A stretch of DNA of 64,000 nt, taken from assembly GCA_944472155.2 (NCBI GenBank), contig OX235271.1:43388633-43452632 (forward strand), in the 5' to 3' direction. Below the pieces are notes generated by a model. It was not told the origin of the DNA and did not search any database. It was given only the letters and a program-made list of their open reading frames with translations. The stretch comes from Trichobilharzia szidati (taxonomy: Eukaryota > Platyhelminthes > Trematoda > Strigeidida > Schistosomatidae). The position numbers were made by a program, and so were the translations under genes. The number at the start of each line of letters is the position of its first letter. The stretch's first letter is position 1. This document shows positions 43,086 through 55,124 of the stretch, one piece after another.

Positions 43086-43616
43086 CCTCAATTATTACTC
43101 TTCATATTTCACTAATGAATGAATGGATCATGACATCTAAAGTAAATTATTCATATACTGCACACTGAAAAGCTGACAAGTCAAAACTCCAGAAATCTAT
43201 TAGTAAAATCGGAAATCAATGGGTACTAGATATCTATTTGTAGTACCCCTGACATCTTTAAGTGGGTTTGACCATAACTGTCAATAATGGTTCACCTTAT
43301 TATTTAGTTTTGAAGAGGGAGTGTTATTTCGGTCTAGCGTTTTTTATTCGTTTTTTGCAAGGCAGCATGAACCAATTTAAATCTACATGGTGAGTGACTG
43401 TAGTTACAGCCTGCTAGTTTGACCCCGTTGGTCACAACATAATAATATAACAAGACCTTTAGCACACATAGTTTTTCTGTTTTGATATAGAAACCTGATT
43501 ATATCTGACCATCTCAGAGTTTAATGCACCGAGTAGATGAGCCTCAGGAAACTAGTTTTTGCAAAAACTTCAGGGTATCTACCTTAAAGCCAGCCAGTTA
43601 CAGGCAAATATAATCC
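43086..43616. other. Unassigned sequence
   Basis: No recognisable feature was found. Confidence 0.35.
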
Positions 43617-43795
43617 ACGCCAGTAGGGCAGCGATTAGGACGTTTGCCGACCATGCACATGGTCCGGGGTTCGATCACCGGCCGATGCACAATGGTTGGC
43701 CTGCTAAATTTGGACTACCGATATCACATGCTGATAATTCCATGCTTGTACCAAAAATACTGTGTGGTTTCAAGCCATAATAAAAAATAATATAG
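43617..43795 (+). repeat. SINE-C head with alternative tail, copy 1
   Basis: The head 'GCAGCGATTAGGACGTTTGCC' with B box 'GGGGTTCGATCACC' is nearly the same as at 31255, but the body is different: 'TTTGGACTACCGATATCACATGCTG', 'AAATACTGTGTGG', then 'TCAAGCCATAATAAAAAATAA'. The same alternative tail is found at 48245-48437 and 54108-54300 on the minus strand. Confidence 0.75.
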
Positions 43796-44649
43796 ATACA
43801 TGAGGCTGAAAAGATATAAGCACATTCAACATTTTAATCCAGAAAAGGCATATATTTGATTATTTGGAAGGGTGTGATTTTACGAAAAATATTTCCTTAT
43901 TCAGCGATGGTAACATTTGGTTCAGTGCAAAAACAAAATGAAATGGTAAGATATGCGCGTAAATCTTTGCTATTTTAAGACGTTCGCTTCATTTGTCCAT
44001 TTCAATGAAATAGTAATCATATCTTTAAATATTAATGCCATGTGGCTATGTGGGTGAAAATAATGTTGCTAACATAATGTTACATTATTATTCATGAAAA
44101 ATGAAAACGTTTTGTCTAACTCACATAAATTAGTCCTACTGACAGAGAAAAGTATTTGTTTTGCACTGAAAATACTTGAAATTTTAGTGCATTTACAGAC
44201 AAAACAGAGTTTAAATTGGTTTAAACCAGAATAGACAATTACGTCTTTACCACAGCCATTGATACCCAACATTACACAACCTGTCAAATTGGTAGTGTAT
44301 GAATATGAAATAATTAAAAGCAAATAAAGTTGCTACTCTTATCAGTACAAACCACTTTTGTCTTCTGATTTTTCCCTCAGTTCATTTAGCAGAAGATACT
44401 TTAGAGAGAACAGTCTTATTTGGTCTTCTGCAGACTTACTTGTTGTACGTCAGAGTGGAAGCCAAGTTCCAGTATTATAACCAAGAGTTACAAAACATTG
44501 GGTGAAGTACTAGCCGTCATACCATGTGTACATTTATATATCATACAAGTGTAAATACGTTCAATACAACGGTCATTGATGTGATTAGTAAACCAAGGGT
44601 ATCGTATTGAATAAATGTGCAGAATTCAATCACTTGCGAATAATAATTT
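43796..44649. other. Unassigned AT-rich sequence
   Basis: No recognisable feature was found. Confidence 0.4.
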
Positions 44650-45108
44650 CAGTGCTACTATACGGATCAGAGACTTGCACTGCGCGTCATAAAAAGCATC
44701 TCAAACAAACTACAGACCTTCATTAACAGTTTTCTTCGCTCAATACTCAAGATCAGATGGCTGGCCAGAAAAGATCAGCAACAGAGATCTCTGGGAGCGA
44801 ACCAACCAGGAACCGATTGTGCAACAAATAAGCAGGAAGAAATGGAGATGGATTGAACATACTCTGAGGAAACCATCAAGTGACATCACTAGAAAAGCCA
44901 TTGCTCGAGTGGAACCCGAAAGGGAAGCGGCGAGTTGGTCGTCAGTGCAAGGGTGACTTGGAGGAGGTCACGTGAAGAGAAGACGAAAGCGTGTGGGCAG
45001 ACTTGGAGCCAGGTGAAGACTAGCAGAGAACCGAACGCAATGGAGACGCACGGCTGAAGCCTTATGTTCCTCTAGGAATTAAAGGATACAATAATAATAA
45101 ATAATAAT
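44650..45108 (+). mobile_element. RTE-type LINE 3' fragment
   Basis: It starts in the 'LLYGSETC' codons, runs through 'KWRWIEHTLRKPSSDITRKA' and 'VEPEREAASWS' (frames 44790-44940) to 'AGCCTTATGTTCCTCTAGGAA', TTAAAGG and an 'AATAATAATAAATAATAA' tail. A small insertion lies in the RT thumb region near 44675. Confidence 0.8.
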
Positions 45109-45697
45109 TTCACTGATAAAACAGAGTTTTCACTTTCTGTATGTAAATCCGAAAGCTTTTAATTTGAATATCAGATGTTAGACTGAATAATTTCAAAGAT
45201 TCCACCTATTTTTTCACTAATTAACTGAAACAAATGATTAAGAATTCAAAGCTATTTTTTCCCTTTTTTCTTATCAAAAAAAACCTACTAAAATAAAGAT
45301 GAAGTTAAAAGTTACAGAAGTTCCTGAAAAAATGTCGATAGATTAAAATTATGAATTCCACAAATTTCTTAATTCCAGTCTTTGAAAGTGGGAAAAAATC
45401 TGAGCTATTCAAATGCCGACGTCAAATTTTTGGTATTATATAATCTCTGTGTAGTAAGTAAATGATTTAAAGGTTTATCCTCTAGAGATATTTCACTGAT
45501 ATGAACATTCGCCTGAAAAGAAAATAAGTAAAGAAAATCCTCTCAGAATAAGTTTTTTTTAAACTGTTTTTCAATGTATTTTGGTGAGATAGAAATTTAC
45601 ATCTGAAAATGCACCTTCTAACTATGCAACTACAATAATTTTATGTGAAATAAAAATGGAATTAGGATGGTATATAAACAAATGATATCTGTGCTAC
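45109..45697. other. Unassigned AT-rich sequence
   Basis: No recognisable feature was found. Confidence 0.4.
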
Positions 45698-46850
45698 AAT
45701 TATTATTCCATTGGGTCCTGACTTGAACATAGGGCTTCAGCAACACATCTCCACTTTATTCTATTCTCTGCTGTCCTCCTCAGCTGACCCCACGATTGCC
45801 CATAATCTCTCATCTCCTCCTCCAACTCACACGGTCTCCTCCATGTTGCCATCTCACTGATTACCCACTCATCGTTTCCTATTCGGATTCCATTCGAGAA
45901 ATGGCCTGCATTACGCGTGATGTCATTCAACTTCCTCCTCAACGTATGCCCAATCCATCCATCTCCATTTTCTCAAACATATTTGCTGAGCACTCGGTTC
46001 TTGGTTGGTTTGTTTCACCGCAGAGTTTCTTGTTGCTTTTTCTTTCTGCATGGCCAGCCATTTGATCTTAACTATGGAGTCATTGAAGACATCTGTTGAT
46101 AAAAGTTTATAACATGTTGGAAATCCTTTTCGTAATACGTTGGCCAAGTTTCTGACTCTTACAGAAGTGATTACCTTGACATTTGTGTTGAAAATACGAA
46201 TCTTGTTCCTTATGCTGAGGAGGAGTGCTGAAGATTTCCAAACTGGTTTCAGGTTAATGAATGCGTATCTTACCTTTGCGATTCTGGCCAGCTTTGACGT
46301 CTTCACCCGTTCCGACGGTATTTGAAACCCTGCTTCCTGGCCAAAAAAGTGAAGGAGGTAACCTCTGTTAAATCTCTCCCGTCGATGGTGATTGGTGCTG
46401 GATGTTGTTGCTGTTCGTTGATTATCTTCATCACCTCCTTCTTCTCTATGTTCATCTGCAGTCCTGTCTTCTCTGCCTGCCTCTTCAGCCAGTTTGTTGA
46501 TTTTCGCTTGCAAGTCTTCGATTTTGTGTGACACTAGACATATACCATCTGCGAAGTCCAGATCTTCTAGAGTTTTCTTATCAGTGACCCAGCGTATTCC
46601 TGACTCCTCTCTCCCAACAGTCTGACGCATAATGCAGTCTATCACAATTAAGAATATTATTAGTGATAATAGGCAATCAACATTGTCTTACTCATGTTTT
46701 CACTTCAAACACCTCTCTTAGTCTTTCGTTGTGGATCACCTGACACATGGCACTGTCATATAGCGAGCTATTGAATGAGGTTGATAAATATAAATACACC
46801 ACTAGACGCCGTAGTTTTGAAGCACTTTTCAATGTACTCGATAACCTCTT
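45698..46850 (-). mobile_element. RTE-type LINE, 5'-truncated, diverged
   Basis: On the minus strand it starts near a worn 'SSGVFIFINLIQ' (compare YGVPPTIIHLIQQ) at about 46810. It continues with 'MCQVIHNERLREVFEVKT', then 'LEDLDFADGICLVSHKIEDLQAKI' (motif C mutated from FADD to FADG), the thumb, 'RKWRWMDWAYVEEEV' and a shifted-frame C-terminus at 45703-45942. It ends with an 'AATAATAAT' tail at 45698. The FADG change alone would destroy polymerase activity. Confidence 0.8.
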
Positions 46851-47957
46851 AGATTCATCACAAGAGATATGAGTTGCTAAAATGCTTATACTGCTAAGGA
46901 GCAAGAACACTGGTGTTTTTCAAACAGACCAGTGAAACTTTAAGCGGATAAGAAAACCTTTTCATTTTTAATTCATAATATCCGTTGAATTTTCATGCTG
47001 TAATTCACCTACTGATTTAGAATTCATAGACCTGCCTTTCACAGCTTTTACCAAATTAAAAATTCGTATAGTCTTCATTATGCATTGCTCAAACGTCTTA
47101 GATAATATTTCTGATAGTTCAATAGCTAGCACAATTTCGCCATTTGGTGCAACACCATATTAGTTAACTTACTTTCAGCAGCAAAAGAGAATAAAAGCAT
47201 GTGTCAGTATCAGTTGCGGAAACAGTGAAAATCGGAGGAGGGGGGTTGTTGTTCAGTACTATAGTAAGAAGTGCCAGCAATCTTTTCAAATTAAGTTTTA
47301 AATTCTCCCTGAAACTCATGAATATACTTATGGATGTATTCATACATAGCAGTATAGCTATTGTGATCGCTTACAGTGTTCCACTTGCTTATTCACAGGA
47401 TAAGCTCATTGAAGGCACAAAAAACTAGTGAATAATACTCGGTTAGTTTGCAGGATATTCTTGTTGAAAAGTGTAATTTAATCTAAATTTCAACTCAGAA
47501 TCCAAATACACGTTATATAACTCAAGTAGCTGACAGAACCAAATAGTCATTGTTTCGGTCTCTCGGTCCTTTGAATTATTAAGATAACTAAAAAGAGTTG
47601 GATGTTTGCCTTCAGCATTGAAACAAACTTGAAAACATGCACACCTTTGCTTTATTTTTCTTCTGTGATTATCCGAAGTGAAACACAAGTCGAACAATTG
47701 GAATACGCCTTACTTCATACTTAGTGAATGTAGAAAATATTCAAAACTGTCTCATCAGAAAGATCTCGTATTACCAAATTTAAAACTTTTAATCGGAGCA
47801 CACTATTACTTATGTTGTTACTTATTAAGTTGTCAATCATAAAATAGAAACCTGATATCATTTCTATCCTGTGACTGTGCGAAAACGTATGTCTTTATAT
47901 TTGTTTTGCCGAAGACAGATTTATTCCGTTTAATGTTTAGTAACCAAACTACATTGT
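46851..47957. other. Unassigned sequence
   Basis: No recognisable feature was found. The frame at 47201-47428 has a hydrophobic stretch but no splice or family context. Confidence 0.4.
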
Positions 47958-48010
47958 TATCGAGTGTTGGTTTACAAGGATTTGACTGGTTGCGGGTTTG
48001 ACCGCGAGTT
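47958..48010 (-). repeat. SINE-A tail scrap
   Basis: 'GAGTGTTGGTTTACAAGGAT' and 'TTGACTGGTTGCGGGTTTGA' match the left fold-back arm at 26756-26800 and the start of 61440-61490. It abuts the PLE piece at 48012. Confidence 0.6.
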
Positions 48011-48011
48011 T

Positions 48012-48540
48012 ACACGTACATGTAGATTGGTAGATACAGTTGGAGGTAACATGAGCACATACATCGGAAGAAAAGAGAGAAGGGTTATTGTCCGCATTTC
48101 TGAACACATACCAAAATACCTGAAACTGAAAGGTCCACAAGTATTAAACAGTGCAATTGCGCGTCATCTATTAGACACTGGTCATAATGTAGACAACTTG
48201 AAGTCATTCAAAATAATCAACAAGCAAAAGAAACCTAACTTTATTTTATTTTTTTACTTTGATTTACAGCTTGATTCCACACCGTATTTTGAGTACAAGT
48301 GTGGAATTTTCAGCATGGATATCGGTAGCCCAAATTCAGGCTGACCATAGATATCGGGTGTGCGCCGGCAGGGGATCGAACCCCGGACCATGTGCATGGT
48401 CGGCGAGAGTCCTAACCACTGTGCCACCGACGCACGCTACGCTTTGCTGAAGCAACTGCTATCAGATGACTTAAACCAAATCTATGTACGCAGAAAGAGA
48501 CAGTGGTGAATCTTGCACTGCCCTGGTGACAACAAAAAAT
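48012..48540 (+). mobile_element. PLE endonuclease remnant with micro-inversion
   Basis: From 48051 the plus strand reads 'TYIGRKERRVIVRISEHIPK' and 'NSAIARHLLDTGHNVDN', the endonuclease from YIG onwards. The preceding residues of the same domain ('HVTSNCIYQSTCTC') are on the opposite strand at about 48050-48012. After the SINE at 48245-48437 the plus strand resumes with 'LRFAEATAIR', a stop, then 'LKPNLCTQKETVVNLALPW'. It is closest to the subfamily at 51-52 kb. Confidence 0.75.
48245..48437 (-). repeat. SINE-C head with alternative tail, copy 2
   Basis: Minus strand: head 'GTGCGTCGGTGGCACAGTGG', B box 'GGGGTTCGATCCCC' (about 48367-48380), tail 'GGGCTACCGATATCCATGCTG', 'AAATACGGTGTGGAATCAAG', then an A-rich end. 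It is inserted in the PLE endonuclease between the 'FKIINKQK' and 'LRFAEA' codons. Confidence 0.8.
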
Positions 48541-49394
48541 ATATACAACAGCTTGTTTTTGTTTCCAAGCCTAATTGCCTAATTATTCTATAAATATTTA
48601 TAAACCGTCAAATATTGATCACAGTTCACTTGAATTATTCTATAAATAGTCAGTGTTTGTAACTCTTAATTAGTTAAATCATTCTGGACTAATGTTACTT
48701 TTACTTCCTACCAATTACTCCTTGTGATCGTGGAAAAGTATGTTTAAATCTTTAATGTAATGTAATTCATATTTTTTATCGTTCAGGTTGTAACCAGTTG
48801 AGAAGAATCCTCGAAAGAATAAAAGATGAGCTCATATTATCCTGGTACAATTGTTATTCTTGCTTTGTTCAAATTTAAAATAGCTTTACGTTCACTGGCC
48901 CTGTTAATTACCACATCATTACTGTGCTTTCAGCTTTACCCGTAATATTCTGCGTATACTTCACAGTCAACGTGTCGTGTAGAAAGAGCTGAAGAATATC
49001 CATCAGACTATGATACAAAATAGAACATGTGCAAGAAGTCATAATTTATTACTATTGGATAGAAGAAACATTGTTTTCCAGACATTTTTCATTAACTGTA
49101 TCCTTTAATAAATGTGACTAGATTCTCGAAAACGGGAACAACTAAAAAGTGTTATTTTGTACTTGTCTATCTCAGGATAAACTGCACATCTGAGCGAACA
49201 CTGAGATTTGACTATACTGAGTTTCTAGAGGAAACGGTGATGAGTTTTCGCTTCAGGCTATGTAATTTTCAGGTGGTAAATTTGATTCTAAGTATTAGTA
49301 CTTCATGTAAATGATTAATCAGAATTCAAATTGTTTGAACTAAGTTGGCTCCCTGAGCTGCGACAAGCTGTAAATAATTGATAGCAAAATACAT
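48541..49394. other. Unassigned; may include PLE 3' UTR
   Basis: The first 200-300 bases after the PLE stop are probably its 3' UTR, but they do not show the terminal box. Nothing else was recognised. Confidence 0.35.
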
Positions 49395-50130
49395 AGTTCA
49401 GCGAAGAGGCTCTTTTCGGTGAATTCATTTTCATCACCTATACAATCGCATTTATATCCAGTTTTTCGTAGAAGAGGATAAAGACAAAAGTGATTAGTTC
49501 CCACAAAAATAGTTGTTAATATTGTTCATGGCATAAAAAAAATTGAATAATCGTATTACAGTTATGCAATAAGATGGATAACTGAATGAATGAGTTGTAA
49601 TCAAAACACACATAGAAACGAAGGAAAACATGGAATTATGTAAGAGTTCTGAAGAAATACTAAAGTTATTATTAAGAAGTGAGAAAAGCAAACAAACAAA
49701 AGTCAAGTTAGCATAAATCACCAAGGTTGTTACCATGATAGTCGTAGTGATTGAATAATTTTCTTTTGTATGCATGGCTCTGGTTTGTCTAACTGAATAG
49801 CTAAGGCTTCAACAATGCGAAAGAGACGACAGGGTATTGGCTTTGTTACCTAACTACTCACTTTGTAGATTATTCTGAAGAGGTTGTTTGTTGAGACAGA
49901 ATGACCAGTGTTGAAAAAGTGTTCGATTATCGCACTCTTTATAGTGCCACTATTACCTTTCTGCAACCATGAGGATAGTGTTCTTCAACTCTTTTAGATG
50001 GGATATGCGTTAAACGACCAGTACGCCTGGTTCCACAGCAACATTTCAACTGATATATACACACAGAGGTGGTATTATTCGAGATCTTTTCCTTAAGCTG
50101 TATATGATGTCGACGAGTTTGGCCTCAAAA
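49395..50130 (-). mobile_element. PLE remnant: endonuclease and 3' UTR
   Basis: On the minus strand 'YQLKCCCGTRRTGRLTHIPSKRVEEHYPHG' (about 50055-49965) is the GIY-YIG core, with the YIG strand changed to 'RTG'. It is followed by frame-broken 'NTFSTLVILS' (HLV.TGH.V block) and the C-terminal 'AEALAIQLDKP' near 49815. The 3' UTR continues to the terminal box 'CAGCGAAGAGGCTCTTTTCGG' at about 49398-49418. It is of the same subfamily as 40505-41185. Confidence 0.7.
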
Positions 50131-50739
50131 CAAGTTGAATGGCTATATGGTGTTTAAATAGCGCCCGTGTAGCTAGCATGCACTACCGAATGGTGTCAGT
50201 GGTTCTTAACCATAAAAATCAATCTGGAGTACATGACATCGTGCAAACTCAGCTGACATGAATTCGCCTAATTAAGTTGGCCATTTGGCATCACATGATG
50301 AATTTAATTTCTGCCCAAAAAATACGTCTGTCATTTATAAAAAAGGTGGTCATAAGTAGACAAATCTATTGTATCATTTCACTGTTCTCTTCTGATATAT
50401 TTACTGTCAAACTGCGAATAAGGACACTTTAGAAATGAATATACTATTAAACAATTGTGAATAAGGGAGAGATTTTAATCACTCCTGTTTTCTTCGTCAC
50501 ATTGAACACAATCTCTGAAATGGTCTTGGAAACTCTCTTGAAAGGCAAAATCATTGAAAGCTATACAAATGCAAATACATTGATACCCTGAATTACATAT
50601 ATTCGCTGACATTTCAAGGTACCATAAACTTAAAATTCAAGTTTATGAACTTGAGAGTTATGATTAAAACTCTAAGGTAGCGAATAAAATTAATCGCTAT
50701 TGCTAAAGACATTTTTACAATTAAATTTTTTCATACAGT
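50131..50739. other. Unassigned AT-rich sequence
   Basis: No recognisable feature was found. Confidence 0.35.
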
Positions 50740-51240
50740 GATTCCCTTTAATAAATTTGAACAAAGAAAAAAGAAACATTGGCGCAGAATAATCTGGATC
50801 CATTTCACTTCGTTGGTTCTCATTAGCTGAGTACAGACTGAATTCTCTAATAAAATAAAAAAGTGTACAATTTTAAGAAACTTTTGCCCATTAGCAAGCA
50901 TATTGTCAGAGCGTCATAGTGAAATAAGGCGTTGAGATTTACAAGGTTTCTATAGTGTTACGACATATATATATCCTGTTAGAGAGAAGTATCTTGAAAA
51001 AAATTAATTGACATTTATGTTGTTGGGGTGGTGAAAGAAGAAAATGAGTAGTAGTTACGTAATTAGATAAGAGAAGAACAAAATCTCGGTGCACATGAGG
51101 TCAGATGAAAAGTTGATGATGTAATACAGTGAGCAGAACTCAGAAGATCAACAAAAACTATCTCTTAAGAGAGTCAAGCGAACAATAAAGGGGGGAGTGA
51201 AAAGATAAATTGACAAAATTAGAAAACAAAGAATTACTAA
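50740..51240 (-). repeat. PLE 3' terminal segment
   Basis: It directly follows (minus sense) the coding end of the PLE at 51240-52260. 'CTGTTAGAGAGAAGTATCTTG' and 'AGTTACGTAATTAGATAAGAG' match in opposite orientation the segment 33347-33600 in front of the 34-kb PLE. 'CATTGGCGCAGAATAATCTGG' near 50778 matches 33130-33150. Confidence 0.65.
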
Positions 51241-52260
51241 GAAGTGAGTCACCAGAGTATTTGAAGTCCAAGAACGGATTCTTTTTGGACACATGAGTCA
51301 GACTTCGATCGTTTTATTGCTATAGCTTCAGCAAACCTGAGAAGACTTGAGGTACTTTGTCTTTTATTTATTTTGAATGATTCCAGCACATCTACTCGGT
51401 GTCCTGTGTCAATCAGGTGTTTGGTGATTGAAGAGCTTAAACAATCCGCTCACTTTAACCATAGGCTCCTTGGTACATGTTCGCAGAATCTGACGTAGGC
51501 CCTCCCCTCTATTCTTCCAATGTAACTGCTACCGCAGATACATGTGAATTGGTATACACAGTTGGAGGTAACATGTGAGGGGTACATGTTAATCTTTGAC
51601 TGCACCAATGAGGAGGTGGTTTGGGGTAGAGAGACTAATAATGCTGCAGGATATGTCCTAGATAGGCCTGCGCTTAATCTTTTATTTACCATTCTCATAA
51701 TGTCGTCTCCCTTGTAGTCGAGTTTGATGAAAGTAGGCTTCTTACTGGCTATAGCTGTATCAAGCTTCTTGAGTTCATTCTTGCCATATTTGTTAATGAA
51801 ACTTTGTGGATAACCATTTTCTTTCGAGCATTTTTCAAGAAGCATTAGTTCACTGTCTAGTTTGTTTGGTAAACATATTCTCTTCGCTCTAGAGAAAAGC
51901 GTTTTCACCAGCCTTCGTTTGTTTCTCACTGAGCAGAAGCTGTTGGAATTCAAGTAAAGAACAATCCATGTGTCTTTACGATATACAGATCTTTTGAGTG
52001 TCTTGTCGTATTTTCTCTTCAACTTTACGTCCAAAAATGGAATTTTTCATCATCTTCATGCTCCATCGTGAAAGTGATGCTTTTGTGTACAGTGATGAAA
52101 GAATCTAATAGAGATGAAGCGTGACTCAAATCATTGCATACAATGAATGTGTCATGAACGTATTACCAATGATAAGGTCATTCTGAAGCATCGCATCAAC
52201 ATTCTTCACTTCGCTAAATAATTTACTCATTTCACCTAAAAACCGAAGTTTGTTTTCTCA
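51240..52260 (-). mobile_element. PLE, RT end plus GIY-YIG, subfamily 2
   Basis: On the minus strand a decayed RT catalytic region ('GNTFMTHSLYAMI' where the family has YVDDTF) lies near 52165. It is followed by an open frame 52034-51450 of 194 residues: 'MDVKLKRKYDKTLKRSVYRK' start, 'NGYPQSFINKYG', then 'VYQFTCICGSSYIGR' (intact YIGR) and 'VRFCEHVPRSLW'. After a stop, 'SSSITKHLIDTGHRVDVLES' and 'LLRFAEAIAIKRSKSDSCVQ' complete the endonuclease to about 51245. It is well preserved apart from a few stops. Confidence 0.8.
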
Positions 52261-53029
52261 TCTATAGTCTTGTAATATACTACTTTCTCAGCGTACTTAT
52301 TTCATCCTGCCTGAAAAAAATATTACACAACACGACTTTGTGTATAAAAAGATTCCAGTCGTTTTTACATTCATATAAACCTGCTTTTTCTTCATGGAAG
52401 TATTTAAGCAGATTAGAAGTTTGATAGTTTTTTTTACAGTCTCACTATGTAATTATCTTACTGTGAACAAAATTTTGCTTAACCATTAAAGTTTTTCCAC
52501 TTAGATTTTATCAGAATTCGAGGTATCTTAAAGGTGTTTTTAAGAAAGATAAAATTCCAGCCTTATTCAAACCACTCATAATCGCTCATATTTACAGAGG
52601 ACGGAAATTGAAATTGTTTTTTTTTCAATAAGTGGTGAGGAAAAGGATTTGAAACAACGGCATTATATAATCATGTGATGGTAAGATATTTTCATCAAAA
52701 TATCCGGCTAAATAAGATTAGTCAGAAGATATGAAGAGGCATAAAACACACTTCTGAAAATTTAAGAAAATAAGTGATTTATTAAGAGAAAACATTCGCG
52801 TCTCCAGACATGCAATCGTAGTTAGATAATTTTCACATTATTTAGAGTTTGAGTCCTCAAGGATTTGTCTGATTTTTTCAAAGACTTTGTTAATATTTGA
52901 ATTAAGTTAGAAGATCATTGAAAGCAGAAGAGGGTTACCGCTTGAGAAATGGACATTCATTATTACCATTGGTTGGCCGTGGTGGTATATCATGATTAAC
53001 AGAATTTTGGAGCGCATGTGCCAACTGAT
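52261..53029. other. Unassigned AT-rich sequence
   Basis: No recognisable feature was found. Confidence 0.4.
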
Positions 53030-53172
53030 TTCAACTCGGTGGATGAGTGGTAAAAATGCGTGGCGCATAATTTAAAGGTCCTAGTTTGAATCTCTGTTAA
53101 GGGTTCTGAATACCAAACAGTCTTAGATCAGTGGGAAACAGCTGTCTACTGTCTGATTGATGCCGGTGTATT
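53030..53172 (+). repeat. Diverged SINE-A-related copy
   Basis: An A-box-like 'GGTGGATGAGTGGTAAAAATG' and B-box-like 'CTAGTTTGAATCTC' are followed, at the right distance, by 'GTGGGAAACAGCTGTCTACTG', a relative of the GAAACAGCTGTCCAGTAC half of the hammerhead-like core. The CTGATGA half is lost. Confidence 0.45.
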
Positions 53173-53384
53173 ATGGGATCTTCTGCTGTTCCCAATCAAA
53201 TTGATATTCTTACGTCTCAATCCGCTCACTGATTAAGTTCCTGTGTGACTTATCCCGTGTACACTAGGCAAGTTAGACAAATTTATTCATCCCACGATTA
53301 AAACAACCTGTTTGTAAATGAATGTGAACATTGAACGTTGGTTCGATGGCTTTGGTCGCCACTGGTGGGCAACTCGAAGGCGCG

Positions 53385-53475
53385 AATGGTTCAAACGTCA
53401 TCAGTTAATATTACTGTGTAACACTATGTGATTTATCAAAATAAAATCTTATCCATAATGGGGTTCAATCGTGTA
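53385..53475 (+). repeat. Repeat M, copy 2
   Basis: 'AAACGTCATCAGTTAATATTAC', 'TGTGTAACACTATGTGATTTATC' and 'CCATAATGGGGTT' follow the 3' half of 59058-59319. Confidence 0.55.
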
Positions 53476-54107
53476 CAAGCTGGACGAAGAAGAAAGAATA
53501 TGAATAAAAGTACAATACATTCCTTGTAAAACATTTGTTTACATACTTTGTAATGATATAGAATTTAACTGCCGAAGAATATAATTTCTTATTAGTCCTT
53601 ATGTTTTGGAGTTAAAGTCGATAATCGTTCCTAGTAATTATCGATTCATAGCATCTTCGCAAATAATAGGAACTTAGGCTTAAGTTCCTTGACACTATTT
53701 TTCCATCCATCGAAAATGTTGATTATTTATTTACTTTATTTCATATTGCTTTATCCATCCAATTATTTTCCTAATCAGACTTGGTGCTCACGCATATTTT
53801 TAAAAACAACCAAACCTACACCTACGGATTTTCCGAAGAAAATGAAGTAGAAGCATAGCAGGTTATCAGAGCATTCCTTGGATAAAAAAATATTACTTAT
53901 GATGACAGCCAACCGATTACGTATTTACTTGCAGAATCTACATCCGGAGTAGTTAGAAACTGCTGAGAATTCTGGGATATTTATTAAAGTATTTTTCAGA
54001 GTGAAGTTATATTCTATTTGAAAAACCCCTAAAGACTGAAATTTTAGAAATATTACCTAGAAAATAATTACCAAGTTGACCTATTATTAAAGTAATACTA
54101 ATATTTT
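53476..54107. other. Unassigned AT-rich sequence
   Basis: No recognisable feature was found. Confidence 0.4.
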
Positions 54108-54300
54108 ATTTATTTATTTTTTTATCATAGCTTGATTCCACACAGTATTCTGTTACATATATGGAATTTTCAGCATGGGATATCGGTAACCGAAATTTAG
54201 CAAGCCAACCATTGATATCAAGTGTGCATCGGCCGAGAATCGAACACCAGACCATGTGCATGGTTGGTGAGTGTCCTAACCACTGTGCCACCAACGCGCA
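54108..54300 (-). repeat. SINE-C head with alternative tail, copy 3
   Basis: Minus strand: 'GCGTTGGTGGCACAGTGGTTA', a B box reduced to 'TGGTGTTCGATTCTC', tail 'CTAAATTTCGGTTACCGATATCC' and 'TACTGTGTGGAATCAAGC', then an A/T-rich end. The small ORFs on both strands here are shadows of the SINE. Confidence 0.75.
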
Positions 54301-54467
54301 TCAACTCTCAGTAAAGAGCAAATATGAGTGCCATGATTTTTGTATACTGTTATCATATATTATCTAAATAGACTGCTGCAAACAGACATTGTAGTTCATG
54401 AAGTCAAGTGAACTTTAGTGGCCTCATTGAGACTAATGAATGCAGGTGAATATCATTTTTTTATTCC

Positions 54468-54622
54468 TTCACGTTCCCATTGGAGCATAGGGCTTCAAGC
54501 TAGAGGCTTGAAGTTTCTGTAGCAGTGTTTAGTTCTACAGGATGGGTTGTTAGCCTCATGCCCAACCTTTCCTCTTCACCAGCTTTATTTCTGGCTTAGT
54601 GAGGTAAAGGAGTGAAGGTGAA
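54468..54622 (-). repeat. SINE-C copy, tail only, LINE-like end
   Basis: Minus strand: 'CTCACTAAGCCAGAAATAAAG', 'GGTTGGGCATGAGG', 'CTTCAAGCCTCTAGCTTG' and 'GAAGCCCTATGCTCCAATGG', then 'GAACGTGAAGGAATAAAAAA'. The head is missing. Its end is strikingly close to the RTE LINE end. Confidence 0.75.
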
Positions 54623-55124
54623 TATCATACTACTGAGAAAACGAGGACTTGTCAGTATCTCCTCACGGTAAGCGACGGTTGCTGCAGGAGAAACGTTGAT
54701 ATTCTGTAGGAAATAGCTTATTCCTTTTAAGAGATAAACTGTTTTGAAAGACCTGGCGATAAGTCAGTTCCTACCCTGAGGATAACTTCTGAGAAATATA
54801 ACTTTTAAGTAGACTGAAATATACATGTTCAGTTATCTTTCCATCACCGCCCCTATATTGATTGTTCGACGTTTCGTACACTATTCAAATATTTATACTT
54901 CTTTGTGCTGGTAAATGAAGATGACTAAGAAGAGATTGATGACTTCACCTTATGAAATCTTTGAAGGCTGAACTGGATTGCGTAAGCAGATTTTAGCCTT
55001 ATATGGGATTACTTTGGAATCCGAAATTATTCAGATCATAAGACGTGATCTGCTTGATACCATAAGAAGTAATCGAGAAAACAAGCAAATTACGTTAAAT
55101 TATATACTGTAACACTTTTGTTCG
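54623..55124. other. Unassigned sequence
   Basis: No recognisable feature was found. Confidence 0.35.
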
